A DNA stretch of 64,000 nucleotides from Brachyspira hampsonii (GCF_001746205.1 NZ_MDCO01000010.1:62001-126000); one strand, 5' to 3'; positions 43,880 through 53,446 are shown, numbered from the stretch's first letter. Notes: generated by a model not told the origin, from the letters alone. Numbers and translations are program-made.

Positions 43880-44395
43880 ATGGCAGAGCAGACAGAGCAA
43901 CAACCTATTGAAAGTAGTGAAAATAGAGTTGACCTCGAAGATAGTACCAACCTTGTTACTTTTAGATTAGGCAGCGGTGAGTATGCTATAGATATCATGC
44001 AGGCTAAAGAGATAATTAAAATGGAAAAGATTACACTTATTCCTAATGCCCCAGATTTTGTAGAAGGTGTAATAAATTTAAGAGGTAATATTATACCTAT
44101 AATTGACTTAAAAAAGAGATTCAATTTAGAAGAAACCGAAGGCGATAAAAATACAGGTATTATCATAGTAAAAATAGAAGATGTTGATATGGGCATAATT
44201 ATCGACTCTATTTCTAAGGTAGTATCCATTTCAAATTCTGATATTCAGCCTCCTCCTCCAATGCTTTCAGGTATAGGTCAGAAATATATTAAGGGCGTAG
44301 GTAAATTAGAAGATAAATTATTAGTTGTTTTAGACTTAGAGAAATTGTTTGCAACTGATGATGATGATGATGAAGCACCTATTGCTGATAATTAA
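43880..44395 (+). CDS. cheW: Chemotaxis coupling protein CheW
   Basis: CheW links chemoreceptors to the kinase CheA. The 171-residue protein has a short acidic/Gln-rich N-terminus and a complete CheW domain: VTFRLGSGEYAIDIMQAKEI (about 29-48), PDFVEGVINLRGNIIPIIDL, the Gly-rich turn region, and IKGVGKLEDKLLVVLDLEKL. The acidic tail (DDDDDEA) is unusual but short. GGAGG lies before the ATG. Upstream, TTGACT and TAGAAT at about 43754-43782 may be the promoter. Confidence 0.94.
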   Translation: MAEQTEQQPIESSENRVDLEDSTNLVTFRLGSGEYAIDIMQAKEIIKMEKITLIPNAPDFVEGVINLRGNIIPIIDLKKRFNLEETEGDKNTGIIIVKIEDVDMGIIIDSISKVVSISNSDIQPPPPMLSGIGQKYIKGVGKLEDKLLVVLDLEKLFATDDDDDEAPIADN

Positions 44396-44400
44396 TTAAA

Positions 44401-45006
44401 TTAAAAGGTTGCGGTTATTACTTTACTTTCACTGATAATAATATCTAATATTTCATCATTATCATCTTTTGGTATTGATGGAAGTATCTGATAATCATAA
44501 GCTAAGCCTATCCTTAAGGCGCTTTTATTAATTCTTAATATATTGTCGTAATATCCTCTTCCAAATCCCAATCTATTACATTTTTCATCAAAAACCAAAG
44601 CAGGAATAATAAACATAGATATTTCATCTATATTGCAATCTTTACAATATTCAAAAGGTTCTCCGCATCCGAATTTAGTATTTCTGTTGATATCTTTATC
44701 ATAATCATTTATATATTTTAATTTCATATTATGATTATCTATGAGAAATGGTACAGATACTTTAATATTATTTTTTAGAGCATATTTGATTATTTCATCA
44801 GTTGGTACTTCATTATTAAAGTCCACATATACACATATAGAATTGAATTTATTAATATTTACTATATTTCTAAATTTTTTAGAGATTATAGAACTTTTAT
44901 CCTTAATAAAATTAGAATCTAAGTTATTTCTGATGAGTTTAAAGGATTCTCTTATTAATTTTTTTTCTTCTTTAATATTGTCTTCATTAGGAGAAATTTT
45001 CATCAT
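44401..45006 (-). CDS. 5-formyltetrahydrofolate cyclo-ligase
   Basis: The enzyme converts 5-formyl-THF to 5,10-methenyl-THF with ATP. The 201-residue protein has the family motifs: a basic N-terminal helix, VPTDEIIKYALKNNIKVSVP, then IIPALVFDEKCNRLGFGRGYYDN with the Gly-rich ATP loop at about 147-156. It starts inside the end of the PilZ gene (overlap of 20 nt), so the two are translationally coupled. The start may be either of two adjacent ATGs. Confidence 0.92.
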   Translation of the reverse strand: MMKISPNEDNIKEEKKLIRESFKLIRNNLDSNFIKDKSSIISKKFRNIVNINKFNSICVYVDFNNEVPTDEIIKYALKNNIKVSVPFLIDNHNMKLKYINDYDKDINRNTKFGCGEPFEYCKDCNIDEISMFIIPALVFDEKCNRLGFGRGYYDNILRINKSALRIGLAYDYQILPSIPKDDNDEILDIIISESKVITATF

Positions 45007-45742
45007 TTAATTCTACTAATAATTCCTGTAATAATTTATCTCTAATAATTTGATCAATAATTTTTTGAGATGCCATACCTATATCAATAAACTGCACAGC
45101 AAAACCTTTAGGTAAGTCAGGTTTTTGATTATCATTATTAATCCAAACTACTTTAGCTTCAGTGAATAATTTGAAATCTTTAAAAGATATAGTAAGTCCA
45201 AGCATATCACCCTTATCAGGAATATTAGTATCAGATGATATATAAGCACCATTACCGCTTATAGAAAGTATATTTCTATCTATAGTTCCTCTAATCTTAT
45301 CTTTATATGCTATTACAACATTTAAAGGCCAATTAACTCTTGAATACTGTCTTCTTTTTGTATTTCCATCTTCTAATATCTTTGAAACTTCATTTTGTAT
45401 GGATTGTACTATTACACTTACATCTGTATTTCTATGGAATATTAAAGCATAAGGATATGCGGTTTCATCAAAACCATCTGAAACATCAGTCATAACCAAT
45501 TTTATTTGAGGATTAATTTTTTTTACCTTATCTACAAATAAACTTATAGCATCTTTTTCACTTTCATTGTATCTTACAATATAAAAATATATACTTAAAT
45601 TATTTTCTATAATATATCCTAAAGAGGAATTAATATCATTGAAAGTGCTTATATCAAATATATTATTAAAAGCATTTTTATATTTAGTTAAAATAGAAGG
45701 ATTATTTTCTATGATTACACCTTTTACTTGTTCTTTATCCAT
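44987..45742 (-). CDS. PilZ-domain protein with receiver-like N-terminus
   Basis: The C-terminal PilZ domain of this 251-residue protein binds cyclic di-GMP: the RRQYSR motif lies near residue 128 and ILSISGNGAYIS (D/N-x-S-x-x-G type) near 157. The N-terminal 115 residues (KGVIIENNPSILTKYKNAF, later IKLVMTDVSDG) look like a response-regulator receiver fold but lack a clear phosphoacceptor Asp set. It may control motility or the envelope in response to c-di-GMP. It overlaps the cyclo-ligase gene. Confidence 0.85.
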   Translation of the reverse strand: MDKEQVKGVIIENNPSILTKYKNAFNNIFDISTFNDINSSLGYIIENNLSIYFYIVRYNESEKDAISLFVDKVKKINPQIKLVMTDVSDGFDETAYPYALIFHRNTDVSVIVQSIQNEVSKILEDGNTKRRQYSRVNWPLNVVIAYKDKIRGTIDRNILSISGNGAYISSDTNIPDKGDMLGLTISFKDFKLFTEAKVVWINNDNQKPDLPKGFAVQFIDIGMASQKIIDQIIRDKLLQELLVELNDENFS

Positions 45743-45848
45743 TATTGCTTCTCCTGATAATACTTGCTTAATAAGTATAACATAATTTATTATTTATGCA
45801 ATATTTTGAGTGAAAAAATAGAAGTATAAAGTTATTGATATTTTCTAT

Positions 45849-46073
45849 TAGACTTGTTTCAAAACCACTTGACAAGATTATATATTAAAATTTCGTAATT
45901 TATTAATTATAAAATAGTGTTTTATATGTTGTATAAACTATCGTTTTGATATATAAATATGCAGTCTTTCATGAAAGCGTATCCGGGATTCGAGGATATA
46001 GTTTCGCACGATTGTATGCCTTGTAGGGATAATACACTCAAAATTATAAAAAATTAGTTTTGAAACAAGTCTA
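45849..46073. mobile_element. MITE-like element, copy 1
   Basis: The 225-nt element is bounded by perfect 17-bp terminal inverted repeats TAGACTTGTTTCAAAAC (45849-45865) and its complement (46057-46073). The ends are TA, as left by IS630/Tc1/mariner-type transposons that duplicate TA. There is no coding frame inside. The interior (AAATTTCGTAATTTAT ... AAATATGCAGTCTTTC) is shared with the inverted copy at 57487-57720. The transposase would have to be supplied elsewhere. Confidence 0.75.
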
Positions 46074-46124
46074 TTTATATGTTATAATAAAATATGAATT
46101 AACAAAAGTATTAAGAGAGTGTTT

Positions 46125-46571
46125 ATGGGAATAAGAGAAAAATCAAAAGAATTATGGGATAAAATTTCTTTAGAAACTACATTTGAAAAGTTGACATCTA
46201 TTATTGATAAAACAAAAGATATACTGAATCTTTCATCATCAAGACATCTTTCTAAGTTTTTAGATAAAATACAATTAATGGTTGATATGATAGGGGATTA
46301 TGTTAATGGTAACTATAAAGATGTTCCTTGGAAAAGTTTATCTGCTATAGCTGGAGCATTAATATATTTAATACTTCCTTTAGATGTTCTTCCTGATTTA
46401 TTTCCAATTATAGGATTATTAGATGATGCATTTATAATAGGATTATGTATAAAATGTTTTTCTACTGATTTGCAAAAATATAAAGTTTGGAAATACAGCG
46501 AATCAGATGCTGAAGAAGCTGAATATGAAGTAGTGAATGAAGAAACAGAAGAAACTGAAAATGATGAATAA
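46125..46571 (+). CDS. DUF1232 (YkvA-like) membrane protein
   Basis: This 148-residue protein has a helical N-terminus and the DUF1232 core VPWKSLSAIAGALIYLILPLD followed by VLPDLFPIIGLLDDAFIIG (about 70-108), then a Glu-rich tail. Function is unknown; members are small membrane-associated proteins. The ATG at 46125 (MGIREKS) is preferred over the GTG at 46119. Its stop is 11 nt before the recG start, so they form one unit. The MITE ends 50 nt upstream. Confidence 0.87.
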   Translation: MGIREKSKELWDKISLETTFEKLTSIIDKTKDILNLSSSRHLSKFLDKIQLMVDMIGDYVNGNYKDVPWKSLSAIAGALIYLILPLDVLPDLFPIIGLLDDAFIIGLCIKCFSTDLQKYKVWKYSESDAEEAEYEVVNEETEETENDE

Positions 46572-46582
46572 GGTATATAGAT

Positions 46583-48673
46583 TTGTTAAATAACGATTAT
46601 AGTAAAGATATATTTACTAAGAGTATAAAATATTCAAAAGGTGTAGGTCCAAAATACGCAGAAATACTAGCTAAAAAGGGTATAATAACACTATACGATT
46701 TAATAGCTTTTTTCCCTAGAACTTATGATGACAGAAGAAAAACATTAAAACTTCATGAAGCATTAGAAAATAAAGAAAAAACAAGTGTTGTATATGTAGA
46801 AGTTATAGATATTTCTAGTTTTACTTTTCAATATAGGAATAAACCTTTAGTTATAGTTACTGATGGAACTGCAATATGCGAAGTACCTATTTATGGCGGA
46901 AGACTTCCTGCTGGAGTTACAAAAGGAGCTAAACTATATTTAACAGGAAAGTTTGTAAGGGGAAACAGAGGAAAACTTCAATGCAGAATGACAGAGTTTG
47001 AAAAGCCTTCTTCAAATGCATTATCATACGGAAAGATAGTTCCAATATATCCTCTTACTGAGGGGCTTTCTCAGAAAAAATTGAGAACTTTAATTGTAGA
47101 TGAGCTTGAAGTATTTGAAAAGAATATGAAATATGATATACCTAGTGTTATTAAAAAAAAATATAGGCTTAAAAGTTTTGTTCCCTCTATTATGGAGATG
47201 CATTTTCCTACTTCGTTTGAAGCACTTGATGAAGCTAGAGAGAGCTTAATTTTTGAGGAGTTTTTAACTTTTCAGTATATACATTTAAGTGAGAGAAGAC
47301 CTAATATTTTAATAAAAGATGAAAGATACAATTCTTCAAATCTGCTTGAAAAAGTAAAATCTTCTCTTTCTTTTGAACTTACCGAAGATCAATTAAATAC
47401 TGTAAACGAAATAAAAAACGATTTATTTTCAAAAAAGCAAATGTTCAGACTTCTTCAGGGAGATGTTGGAGCTGGTAAAACAATAGTAGCTTTTTTAACT
47501 TCATTAATACCTGCAGAATCTGGATTTCAAACAGCATTTTTAGCACCTACAGAAATACTAGCTTTGCAGCATTATAATACATTCAAAAAAATCATTAAAT
47601 CAGCTGGGCTAGAAGATATTATAAAAATAGACATACTCACATCTTCTGTAAGTCAAAGTGAAAGAGGATATTTACTAAAAAGGCTTAGAGAAGGTAAAAG
47701 CAGTATATTAGTAGGTACGCATTCTATTATATATGATGAAGTAATATTTAAAAATCTTTCTTATGCAATAGTAGATGAACAGCAGAGATTCGGCGTTGCT
47801 CAAAGAAACAAATTATTATCAAAAGGAAAAAATGTTGATTATCTTCTTATGACGGCAACTCCAATTCCTCAGTCATTAGCATTAACATTATTTGGAGAAT
47901 TGGATTTATCAATTATAAAAACTCTTCCTAGCTCAAGAAAAGGAGTTCTTACAAAATATAAAGAGCTTTATGAAAGAGATCATTGCTATAAATTCTTAAA
48001 AAACAGAATATCAAAAGGAGAACAGGGATATGTTGTTTTTCCACTGATAGAAAATAATGATTCTAGTTTTATTACTCTTTCAAGTGAGTTTCAAAGAGCT
48101 AAAGAAACATACTTCTCAGACACTCAAATAGAAATAATACATGGTAAAATGAAAGATGAAGAGAAAGAATATATAATGAATAGATTTGCAAGCGGAGATA
48201 TAAAAGTACTATTTTCAACTACTGTAATAGAAGTAGGAATTGATAATCCTAATGCAACTACTATATTAATTGAAGGAGCAGAGCGTTTTGGTTTATCACA
48301 GCTTCATCAGCTTAGGGGTAGGGTAGGCAGAGGAGACAAATTAGGTTACTGCTATCTTATACTTCACAGCGAACTTAATGACATTATAAAAGAAAGAATT
48401 AACATAATATGTGAAACTACCGACGGATTTAAAATATCAGAAAAAGATTTGGAATTAAGAGGAGCTGGAGAGTTTTTAGGAGATAAGCAAAGCGGACTTC
48501 CAGACTTCAAACTTGGAAACATAATAAAAGATAAAGAGATAATGCGTAAGGCTAAAGATGAAATGCGTTCTTTACTTAAAGATGAAAGCTCAAAAGAAAT
48601 TTTTTATAAAGAGAATGAGGCGTTTATATTAAAGGCTAATTACCTAAAATCAAGAATAGTAAAAGATGAATAA
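46583..48673 (+). CDS. recG: ATP-dependent DNA helicase RecG
   Basis: RecG remodels stalled replication forks and branched DNA. The 696-residue protein has the wedge/OB domain (GVGPKYAEILAKKGI, helix-hairpin-helix-like, near residue 15), Walker A GDVGAGKT (about 293-300), the DEQQ box (about 397), TATPIPQSLALTLFGELDL, and the RecG signature QLHQLRGRVGRGD. The start is TTG at 46583 with AAGGT 8 nt upstream; no ATG lies early enough. It follows the DUF1232 gene directly. A palindromic repeat lies behind it. Confidence 0.95.
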   Translation: MLNNDYSKDIFTKSIKYSKGVGPKYAEILAKKGIITLYDLIAFFPRTYDDRRKTLKLHEALENKEKTSVVYVEVIDISSFTFQYRNKPLVIVTDGTAICEVPIYGGRLPAGVTKGAKLYLTGKFVRGNRGKLQCRMTEFEKPSSNALSYGKIVPIYPLTEGLSQKKLRTLIVDELEVFEKNMKYDIPSVIKKKYRLKSFVPSIMEMHFPTSFEALDEARESLIFEEFLTFQYIHLSERRPNILIKDERYNSSNLLEKVKSSLSFELTEDQLNTVNEIKNDLFSKKQMFRLLQGDVGAGKTIVAFLTSLIPAESGFQTAFLAPTEILALQHYNTFKKIIKSAGLEDIIKIDILTSSVSQSERGYLLKRLREGKSSILVGTHSIIYDEVIFKNLSYAIVDEQQRFGVAQRNKLLSKGKNVDYLLMTATPIPQSLALTLFGELDLSIIKTLPSSRKGVLTKYKELYERDHCYKFLKNRISKGEQGYVVFPLIENNDSSFITLSSEFQRAKETYFSDTQIEIIHGKMKDEEKEYIMNRFASGDIKVLFSTTVIEVGIDNPNATTILIEGAERFGLSQLHQLRGRVGRGDKLGYCYLILHSELNDIIKERINIICETTDGFKISEKDLELRGAGEFLGDKQSGLPDFKLGNIIKDKEIMRKAKDEMRSLLKDESSKEIFYKENEAFILKANYLKSRIVKDE

Positions 48674-48689
48674 TTTTTATATTTTAAAA

Positions 48690-49033
48690 ATTTTATTTAC
48701 ATTCCCGCCCTTTATATTTTATTGTTTTATTTTCAAATTTTAATTTTTATTATTTTTATAGTTTACTTAGAAATTAATGCACCCACCCAAGCGTATATTA
48801 AATTTAAAAATCTTTCTCTACGCACGGTTAGCTGAATTTTATATATAATTAAAATTAGAATTTATAATTTATTTATATTTATAATTTCACTCTGCGTGCG
48901 TTGTGAAGATTATAAACTAAAATAAAGCTAGGGAGGGTGTCATAATAACAGTAAAAGTAAATAAATAAAAATGATACAATAATACAAAGAAAAAATTTTA
49001 AATTAAAATGGGCGGGAGTTAGAATAAAGTTAA
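48690..49033 (+). repeat. Giant palindromic repeat, copy R5 (complete, reference copy)
   Basis: The order is: TTCCCGCCCTTTATATTTTA (48702-48720), GCACCCACCCAAG (48779-48791), CTACGCACGGTTAG (48818-48831), an AT centre, CTCTGCGTGCG (48890-48900), CTAGGGAGGGTGTC (48928-48941) and ATGGGCGGGAGTTAGAATAA (49008-49027). Each left box pairs with its right counterpart, giving a stem of up to about 170 nt per arm. It lies between the convergent recG and lipoprotein genes; no coding content. Confidence 0.8.
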
Positions 49034-49081
49034 AAATATAAAAGCCCAATCAAATAATTATTATACTTCTTATTATAATTT

Positions 49082-49756
49082 CTATCTGTGTTCATCAAAA
49101 AAATTAATAACTAATTTTATAATAAAGAATAAAATAGGGTAGTAAATAAAAGGCAGTATAATAGCAAGAAAAAATCCGCTGCTGGTTCTTATTGGGTATA
49201 CAAACATAGATGCAAGCAGTATAAACGGTAAAAATAAAATTCCTAATATTACTATAAATATCCATTTTATTATGGTTAATAATATAGAAGTTTTTGTCAT
49301 TTTAGCTTGCACATTGATATCATATAATATTTCTTTATTTTCTATATTTTCATTTGTGAATGTAGTTTTTAATTTAAAATATAAATTAAAAGCATTAGTC
49401 TGCATATTTGTTATTTTATAAAAAGAGTTTGATCTTAAGTTTATTTTAACTCCTTTTTCATAAAAAGTTTCATTCTTCTCTAATGTAAAATCTGCAATAT
49501 TAAAATTTAAATTTTGATTATTTGATACGCTTACTAATTGAGTTTTATCAATTTCTAATTTTTGATTTAAGTAAATAATGATTTTCGGCATTTTACTTTT
49601 TGCAAAATTATTTGTGTATATAGTCATTTCTGAAGCAGTAATTTTTCCCAAAGATATATCTGTACCTGTTTCTTCATTACTTACACTTACATAATTACCC
49701 GAACAGCTTATTATGAAAGTTAGTAAAAAAATTAATAATATAATAATTTTTTTCAT
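49082..49756 (-). CDS. Membrane-anchored lipoprotein of unknown function
   Basis: The N-terminus of this 224-residue protein is a lipoprotein signal (FLLTFIISC, lipid Cys at 18). A beta-rich extracytoplasmic domain follows to about residue 150, and then two hydrophobic helices (ILLTIIKWIFIVILGILFLP and FFLAIILPFIYYPILFFIIK). A lipoprotein with C-terminal membrane helices is uncommon. No domain was recognised. GGAG precedes the ATG. Confidence 0.72.
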   Translation of the reverse strand: MKKIIILLIFLLTFIISCSGNYVSVSNEETGTDISLGKITASEMTIYTNNFAKSKMPKIIIYLNQKLEIDKTQLVSVSNNQNLNFNIADFTLEKNETFYEKGVKINLRSNSFYKITNMQTNAFNLYFKLKTTFTNENIENKEILYDINVQAKMTKTSILLTIIKWIFIVILGILFLPFILLASMFVYPIRTSSGFFLAIILPFIYYPILFFIIKLVINFFDEHR

Positions 49757-49828
49757 ATAATCTCCTTAATATGATTATCTAATTATATATATATTATACT
49801 TTCTCACTATGACAAAAAATGTCGCATA

Positions 49829-49864
49829 AAAAAGAAGCCCCATTAAAAAATAGGACTTCTTTTA
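49829..49864 (-). terminator. Terminator of the phosphoglucomutase gene
   Basis: AAAAGAAGCCCC (about 49830-49841) pairs with TAGGACTTCTTTT (49851-49863) with a mismatch. On the minus strand TTCTTTTTTAT follows, 50 nt past the gene. Confidence 0.75.
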
Positions 49865-49913
49865 TTTATTATTATTATTAATTATGAAGTTTATAGCTAG
49901 CAATAATAAAAAA

Positions 49914-51605
49914 TTATTCTTTAATAAACTTTTTAAAATTAGCTACTTTTTCTTTAGCAACTTTAAGTCTCTTATCTTTGCTTTCTTTTACGCAAACCTC
50001 AAAATAGAATTTTATCTTAGGCTCAGTACCAGAAGGTCTTATAGTAATTTTAGTTTTATCAGCAAGTATATATTGAAGTACATTAGATTTTGGAAGAGTG
50101 ATATCTTTTATTTTTTTACTTGTATTATCATAAACTTCTTTTTTCTCATAGTCGCTTATAGTTTCTACTTGAACACCTGAAATTTCTTTAGGTAAATTAT
50201 TTCTGTAATAAGTCATCAAATCAGCTATAGCTTTAGCTCCGTCAGCACCTTTTTTTGTAATAGATATAGTCTCTTCATAGAAATATCCGTATTTTTCATA
50301 AATACTTTCTAAATAGTCAGCTAAAGTAATGTTATTATCTTTACAGTAAGCAAGAACTTCAGCAAGCATCAAACAAGAACTAACTCCGTCTTTATCTCGT
50401 ACATTTGAATTAATACAGTATCCGAAACTCTCTTCAAATCCGAATAAATATGTACCTTCTTTATCTCTTTCTATAACATCAGCAATCCATTTAAAACCTG
50501 TAAGCACATCATAAAGCTTAACATTATTAGCATCAGCAATAGCCCTTGCAAGTTCAGTAGTTACTATTGTTTTTACTATGTACGGATTTTTAATATTTTT
50601 TTTGTTTGTAATGAGGTAATATGCCATTATAGATCCTATTTGATTACCTGTAAGATAAATATAGCTTCCATCTTTAGTAAGCAAAGCACAGCCCATTCTG
50701 TCGCAGTCTGGGTCAGTACCCATAACAAGTTCGGCACCTATCTCTTTAGCTTTATTAACCGCTATCTGCAATGCTTCAGGATTTTCTGGGTTAGGAGATT
50801 CTACTGTAGGGAAATTTCCATCAGGAGGCTGAGCACCTTCTAATGTTGTTAAATTTGTAAAACCAGCCTTTCTTAAAGCCATAGGAACCATTTTATATCC
50901 AGAACCATGAATAGGAGTATAAACTATTTTTATATCATGATGTTTTTTAATAATGTCTGGATTTACTAAATAAGACATTAAATCATTCATGTATTTATCT
51001 TCAATATCTTTGCCTATTATTGTGATTTTTGAAGCATCTCCCATTTTTACTTCTTCAGGTTTAACTTTTAATACTTCATCTATTATGTTTTTGTCATGAG
51101 GAGGTATAACCTGAGCACCGTCAGTCCAATAAACTTTATATCCGTTATATTCTTTAGGGTTATGACTTGCAGTAACAACTATTCCAGCAATACAGCCCAA
51201 ACTTCTAACAGCATAAGAAAGAAGTGAAATAGGGTGAATATCATCATATAAATAAACTTTTATTCCGTTTGAAGAAAGTATCTCAGCAGCAGCTTTTGAA
51301 AATACATCAGAATTATTTCTTGAATCATACCCTATAGCAACTTTATAATCACTTCCTCCTTGTTTTAATATATAATTGGCTAAGCCTTGAGTGGCAACTC
51401 CAACAGTATATTTATTCATTCTGTTAGTGCCTACTCCCATTATGCCTCTAAGTCCGCCTGTACCAAACTCTAAATCTCGGTAAAATGCATCTGTTAATTC
51501 TTTTTCATTACCTGCATCTAATAATGCTTTAATTTCTTTTTTTGTTTCATCATCATAAGGACCGTTAAGCCATGAATCTATTCTTGCTTTTACTTCTTGT
51601 TCCAT
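49914..51605 (-). CDS. Phosphoglucomutase/phosphomannomutase
   Basis: The enzyme interconverts hexose 1- and 6-phosphates. The 563-residue alpha-D-phosphohexomutase has the active-site serine loop VTASHNPKEYNGYK (about 141-154), the Mg loop GTDPDCDRMG (about 298-307), the sugar loop FGFEESFGY and the phosphate loop RPSGTEPKIKF. It feeds glycogen synthesis, matching the GH57 branching enzyme at 61656. ATG 51605 has AGAGGT 7 nt upstream, so the start at 51614 is rejected. Confidence 0.94.
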   Translation of the reverse strand: MEQEVKARIDSWLNGPYDDETKKEIKALLDAGNEKELTDAFYRDLEFGTGGLRGIMGVGTNRMNKYTVGVATQGLANYILKQGGSDYKVAIGYDSRNNSDVFSKAAAEILSSNGIKVYLYDDIHPISLLSYAVRSLGCIAGIVVTASHNPKEYNGYKVYWTDGAQVIPPHDKNIIDEVLKVKPEEVKMGDASKITIIGKDIEDKYMNDLMSYLVNPDIIKKHHDIKIVYTPIHGSGYKMVPMALRKAGFTNLTTLEGAQPPDGNFPTVESPNPENPEALQIAVNKAKEIGAELVMGTDPDCDRMGCALLTKDGSYIYLTGNQIGSIMAYYLITNKKNIKNPYIVKTIVTTELARAIADANNVKLYDVLTGFKWIADVIERDKEGTYLFGFEESFGYCINSNVRDKDGVSSCLMLAEVLAYCKDNNITLADYLESIYEKYGYFYEETISITKKGADGAKAIADLMTYYRNNLPKEISGVQVETISDYEKKEVYDNTSKKIKDITLPKSNVLQYILADKTKITIRPSGTEPKIKFYFEVCVKESKDKRLKVAKEKVANFKKFIKE

Positions 51606-51684
51606 TATACACACCTCTAATTTTTAAAAATTCTATATATAAATTATAGTATACAAAAAGTATATAATCAAGTAAAATATTTAA

Positions 51685-52341
51685 TTATTGCGGCATAGAA
51701 GCAGCATAATGTATTGTAGTCCAAGCTGCACCTAAAAAATTATTCCATCTTCCGTCTTGAGGATCTGTTTTAACATTTGGAAGATATAAGTCTGTAGGTT
51801 TAATAGAAGCAAAAGCTGAAGTTGTCAGAGCATTTGGAGAAGTTCCTAAATATTCAACATTTTTAAGAGAAGTACAATTTTCAAAGCTAGTATCATTTAT
51901 TTTTATTATACTGCTTGGTATTTGAATATTAACCAAAGCGGTGCAGTCTTTAAAAAAGTTCGCAGTTATTTGCTGAATAGGCGGAAGCAGTACAGTCGTT
52001 AATGCTGAAGCTCCTTCCAATGTGAAAGTGTAAGAAGTTTCTAAAGATGCTCCTGATAAATCTAATATTACATCAGTTTCATCTTTAATAGCTCCTTTTA
52101 TATTATCAAAAATTGATGAATTATTACCTATATGTCCTGTAATTACTATTATATTTTTTCCTGTTTCATTTTTATTATTTTCAAGAGCAGATTTTATTTC
52201 TTCTTCAGTAGAATTAGCTCCAACACTAGATAAACTTACATTTACTTTATTATTTAAATTACACATGCAGTATGGAGAAATTAATTTATAATTGCATGAA
52301 GACACTGCTAAAGATATAAGTATTATTATTAGCTTCTTCAC
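51685..52341 (-). CDS. BspA-like leucine-rich repeat lipoprotein (short)
   Basis: This 218-residue lipoprotein (LISLAVSSC, lipid Cys at 16) has a few LRR_5 units near the end: ANFFKDCTALVNIQIPSSII and TSFENCTSLKNVEYLG. The end ANVKTDPQDGRWNNFLGA-like motif (LPNVKTDPQDGRWNNFLG) is shared with the next gene. BspA proteins sit on the cell surface and bind host matrix proteins in Treponema and Tannerella. It lies 22 nt after its paralogue at 52364. Confidence 0.85.
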   Translation of the reverse strand: MKKLIIILISLAVSSCNYKLISPYCMCNLNNKVNVSLSSVGANSTEEEIKSALENNKNETGKNIIVITGHIGNNSSIFDNIKGAIKDETDVILDLSGASLETSYTFTLEGASALTTVLLPPIQQITANFFKDCTALVNIQIPSSIIKINDTSFENCTSLKNVEYLGTSPNALTTSAFASIKPTDLYLPNVKTDPQDGRWNNFLGAAWTTIHYAASMPQ

Positions 52342-52363
52342 TTACTTTCTCCAAATCATAATT

Positions 52364-53446
52364 TCATTTAGTTATACTTTGACCATAATTTATTGTTTTT
52401 GTACTCCAGTCATAGTTTAAGAAATTATTCCAACTTCCATCATTAGGATCAGTTGTTACATTAGGAAGATATAAATTATCGGGAGTTGCAGCTTTAGCCA
52501 TACCATAGTATTCAGAAAATGCTGTTGCATCAGCTTTAACACTTGAAGGAGTGCTTCCTAAATATTCTATTTCTTTTAAAGCAATACATCCTGAGAAAGC
52601 ATATTGTCCTATTGAACTCATAGATTTAGGAAAACTAATTTTTTCTAATGATGAGCAGTTATAAAATACCATAGCAAGAATTTTGGTTATTTTTTCATTT
52701 AGAATTACTTTTTTTAAAGCCCGGCATTCTGCGAAAGCATAAGTAGCAATACCTTGCAAATTAGAAGGAAAATTAATTTCTTCTAGTGAAGAGCATGAAC
52801 TAAATGCATTGGGCTGTATAGCTAATATTGATTCTGGTAAAGTAACATTTTTCAAGCTAGAACAGTTATAAAAAGAATTAGCTTTTATTTCAAGTATTTT
52901 TGTTTGGCTTAAATTTACAGTTTCTAATTTTATACAAAATTGAAATGCTGATTTTTCTATTGATGTTATAGAAACTGGGAAATTAATCATTTTTAAACTT
53001 GAACAGTCATTAAATGCATTTTCTTCGATTGATGTTATAGTTTCCGGCAACTTGATGCCATATAAATTTTTATTTCCTTTAAAAGAATTAGCTGTTATTT
53101 CAGTTATTGAAGTTTTACTTAAATCAAGATAAACTCCATCTTTAGTATATGTATCTTTTGATATTATAGTATTTATTTTTGATATTGTATTGTTTTTCTC
53201 AATGTTTTCTTTTGTATCTTCTAAAAATATAGAGTAATAATCATATTCATTAAAATATTCCTGCATTTTGGATTCTATATTGCTTTCAGATTCATCAGCT
53301 TTAATGAAATAATTTTTTATAATATGTTCAGGTATATTTTCAGGTGAAGATATTTGATCATTTGAATTTGAAGGCGATGTTGTACCATTGCTGCATGATA
53401 TAAATAGCAATGATACAAATAATAAATATTTTATATAATTAAACAT
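52364..53446 (-). CDS. BspA-like leucine-rich repeat lipoprotein (long)
   Basis: This is a 360-residue lipoprotein (LLFISC, lipid Cys at 18). From about residue 110 it has at least seven LRR_5 units of 23 residues (for example ENAFNDCSSLKMINFPVSIT and YAFAECRALKKVILNEKITK). Its C-terminal LPNVTTDPNDGSWNNFL matches the neighbour at 51685, so the pair arose by duplication. It is probably a surface adhesin; the ligand is unknown. Confidence 0.88.
   Translation of the reverse strand: MFNYIKYLLFVSLLFISCSNGTTSPSNSNDQISSPENIPEHIIKNYFIKADESESNIESKMQEYFNEYDYYSIFLEDTKENIEKNNTISKINTIISKDTYTKDGVYLDLSKTSITEITANSFKGNKNLYGIKLPETITSIEENAFNDCSSLKMINFPVSITSIEKSAFQFCIKLETVNLSQTKILEIKANSFYNCSSLKNVTLPESILAIQPNAFSSCSSLEEINFPSNLQGIATYAFAECRALKKVILNEKITKILAMVFYNCSSLEKISFPKSMSSIGQYAFSGCIALKEIEYLGSTPSSVKADATAFSEYYGMAKAATPDNLYLPNVTTDPNDGSWNNFLNYDWSTKTINYGQSITK

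Noticed and set aside
45960-46030. tRNA-like GGGATTCGAGG string in the MITE
   Set aside because: No acceptor, D or anticodon arm can be formed around it; it belongs to the mobile element interior.
48690-49033. Intramolecular G-quadruplex as explanation of the palindrome boxes
   Set aside because: Each box has only two G-tracts and boxes are about 70 nt apart, so a simple quadruplex is unlikely; pairing of the arms explains the conservation better.
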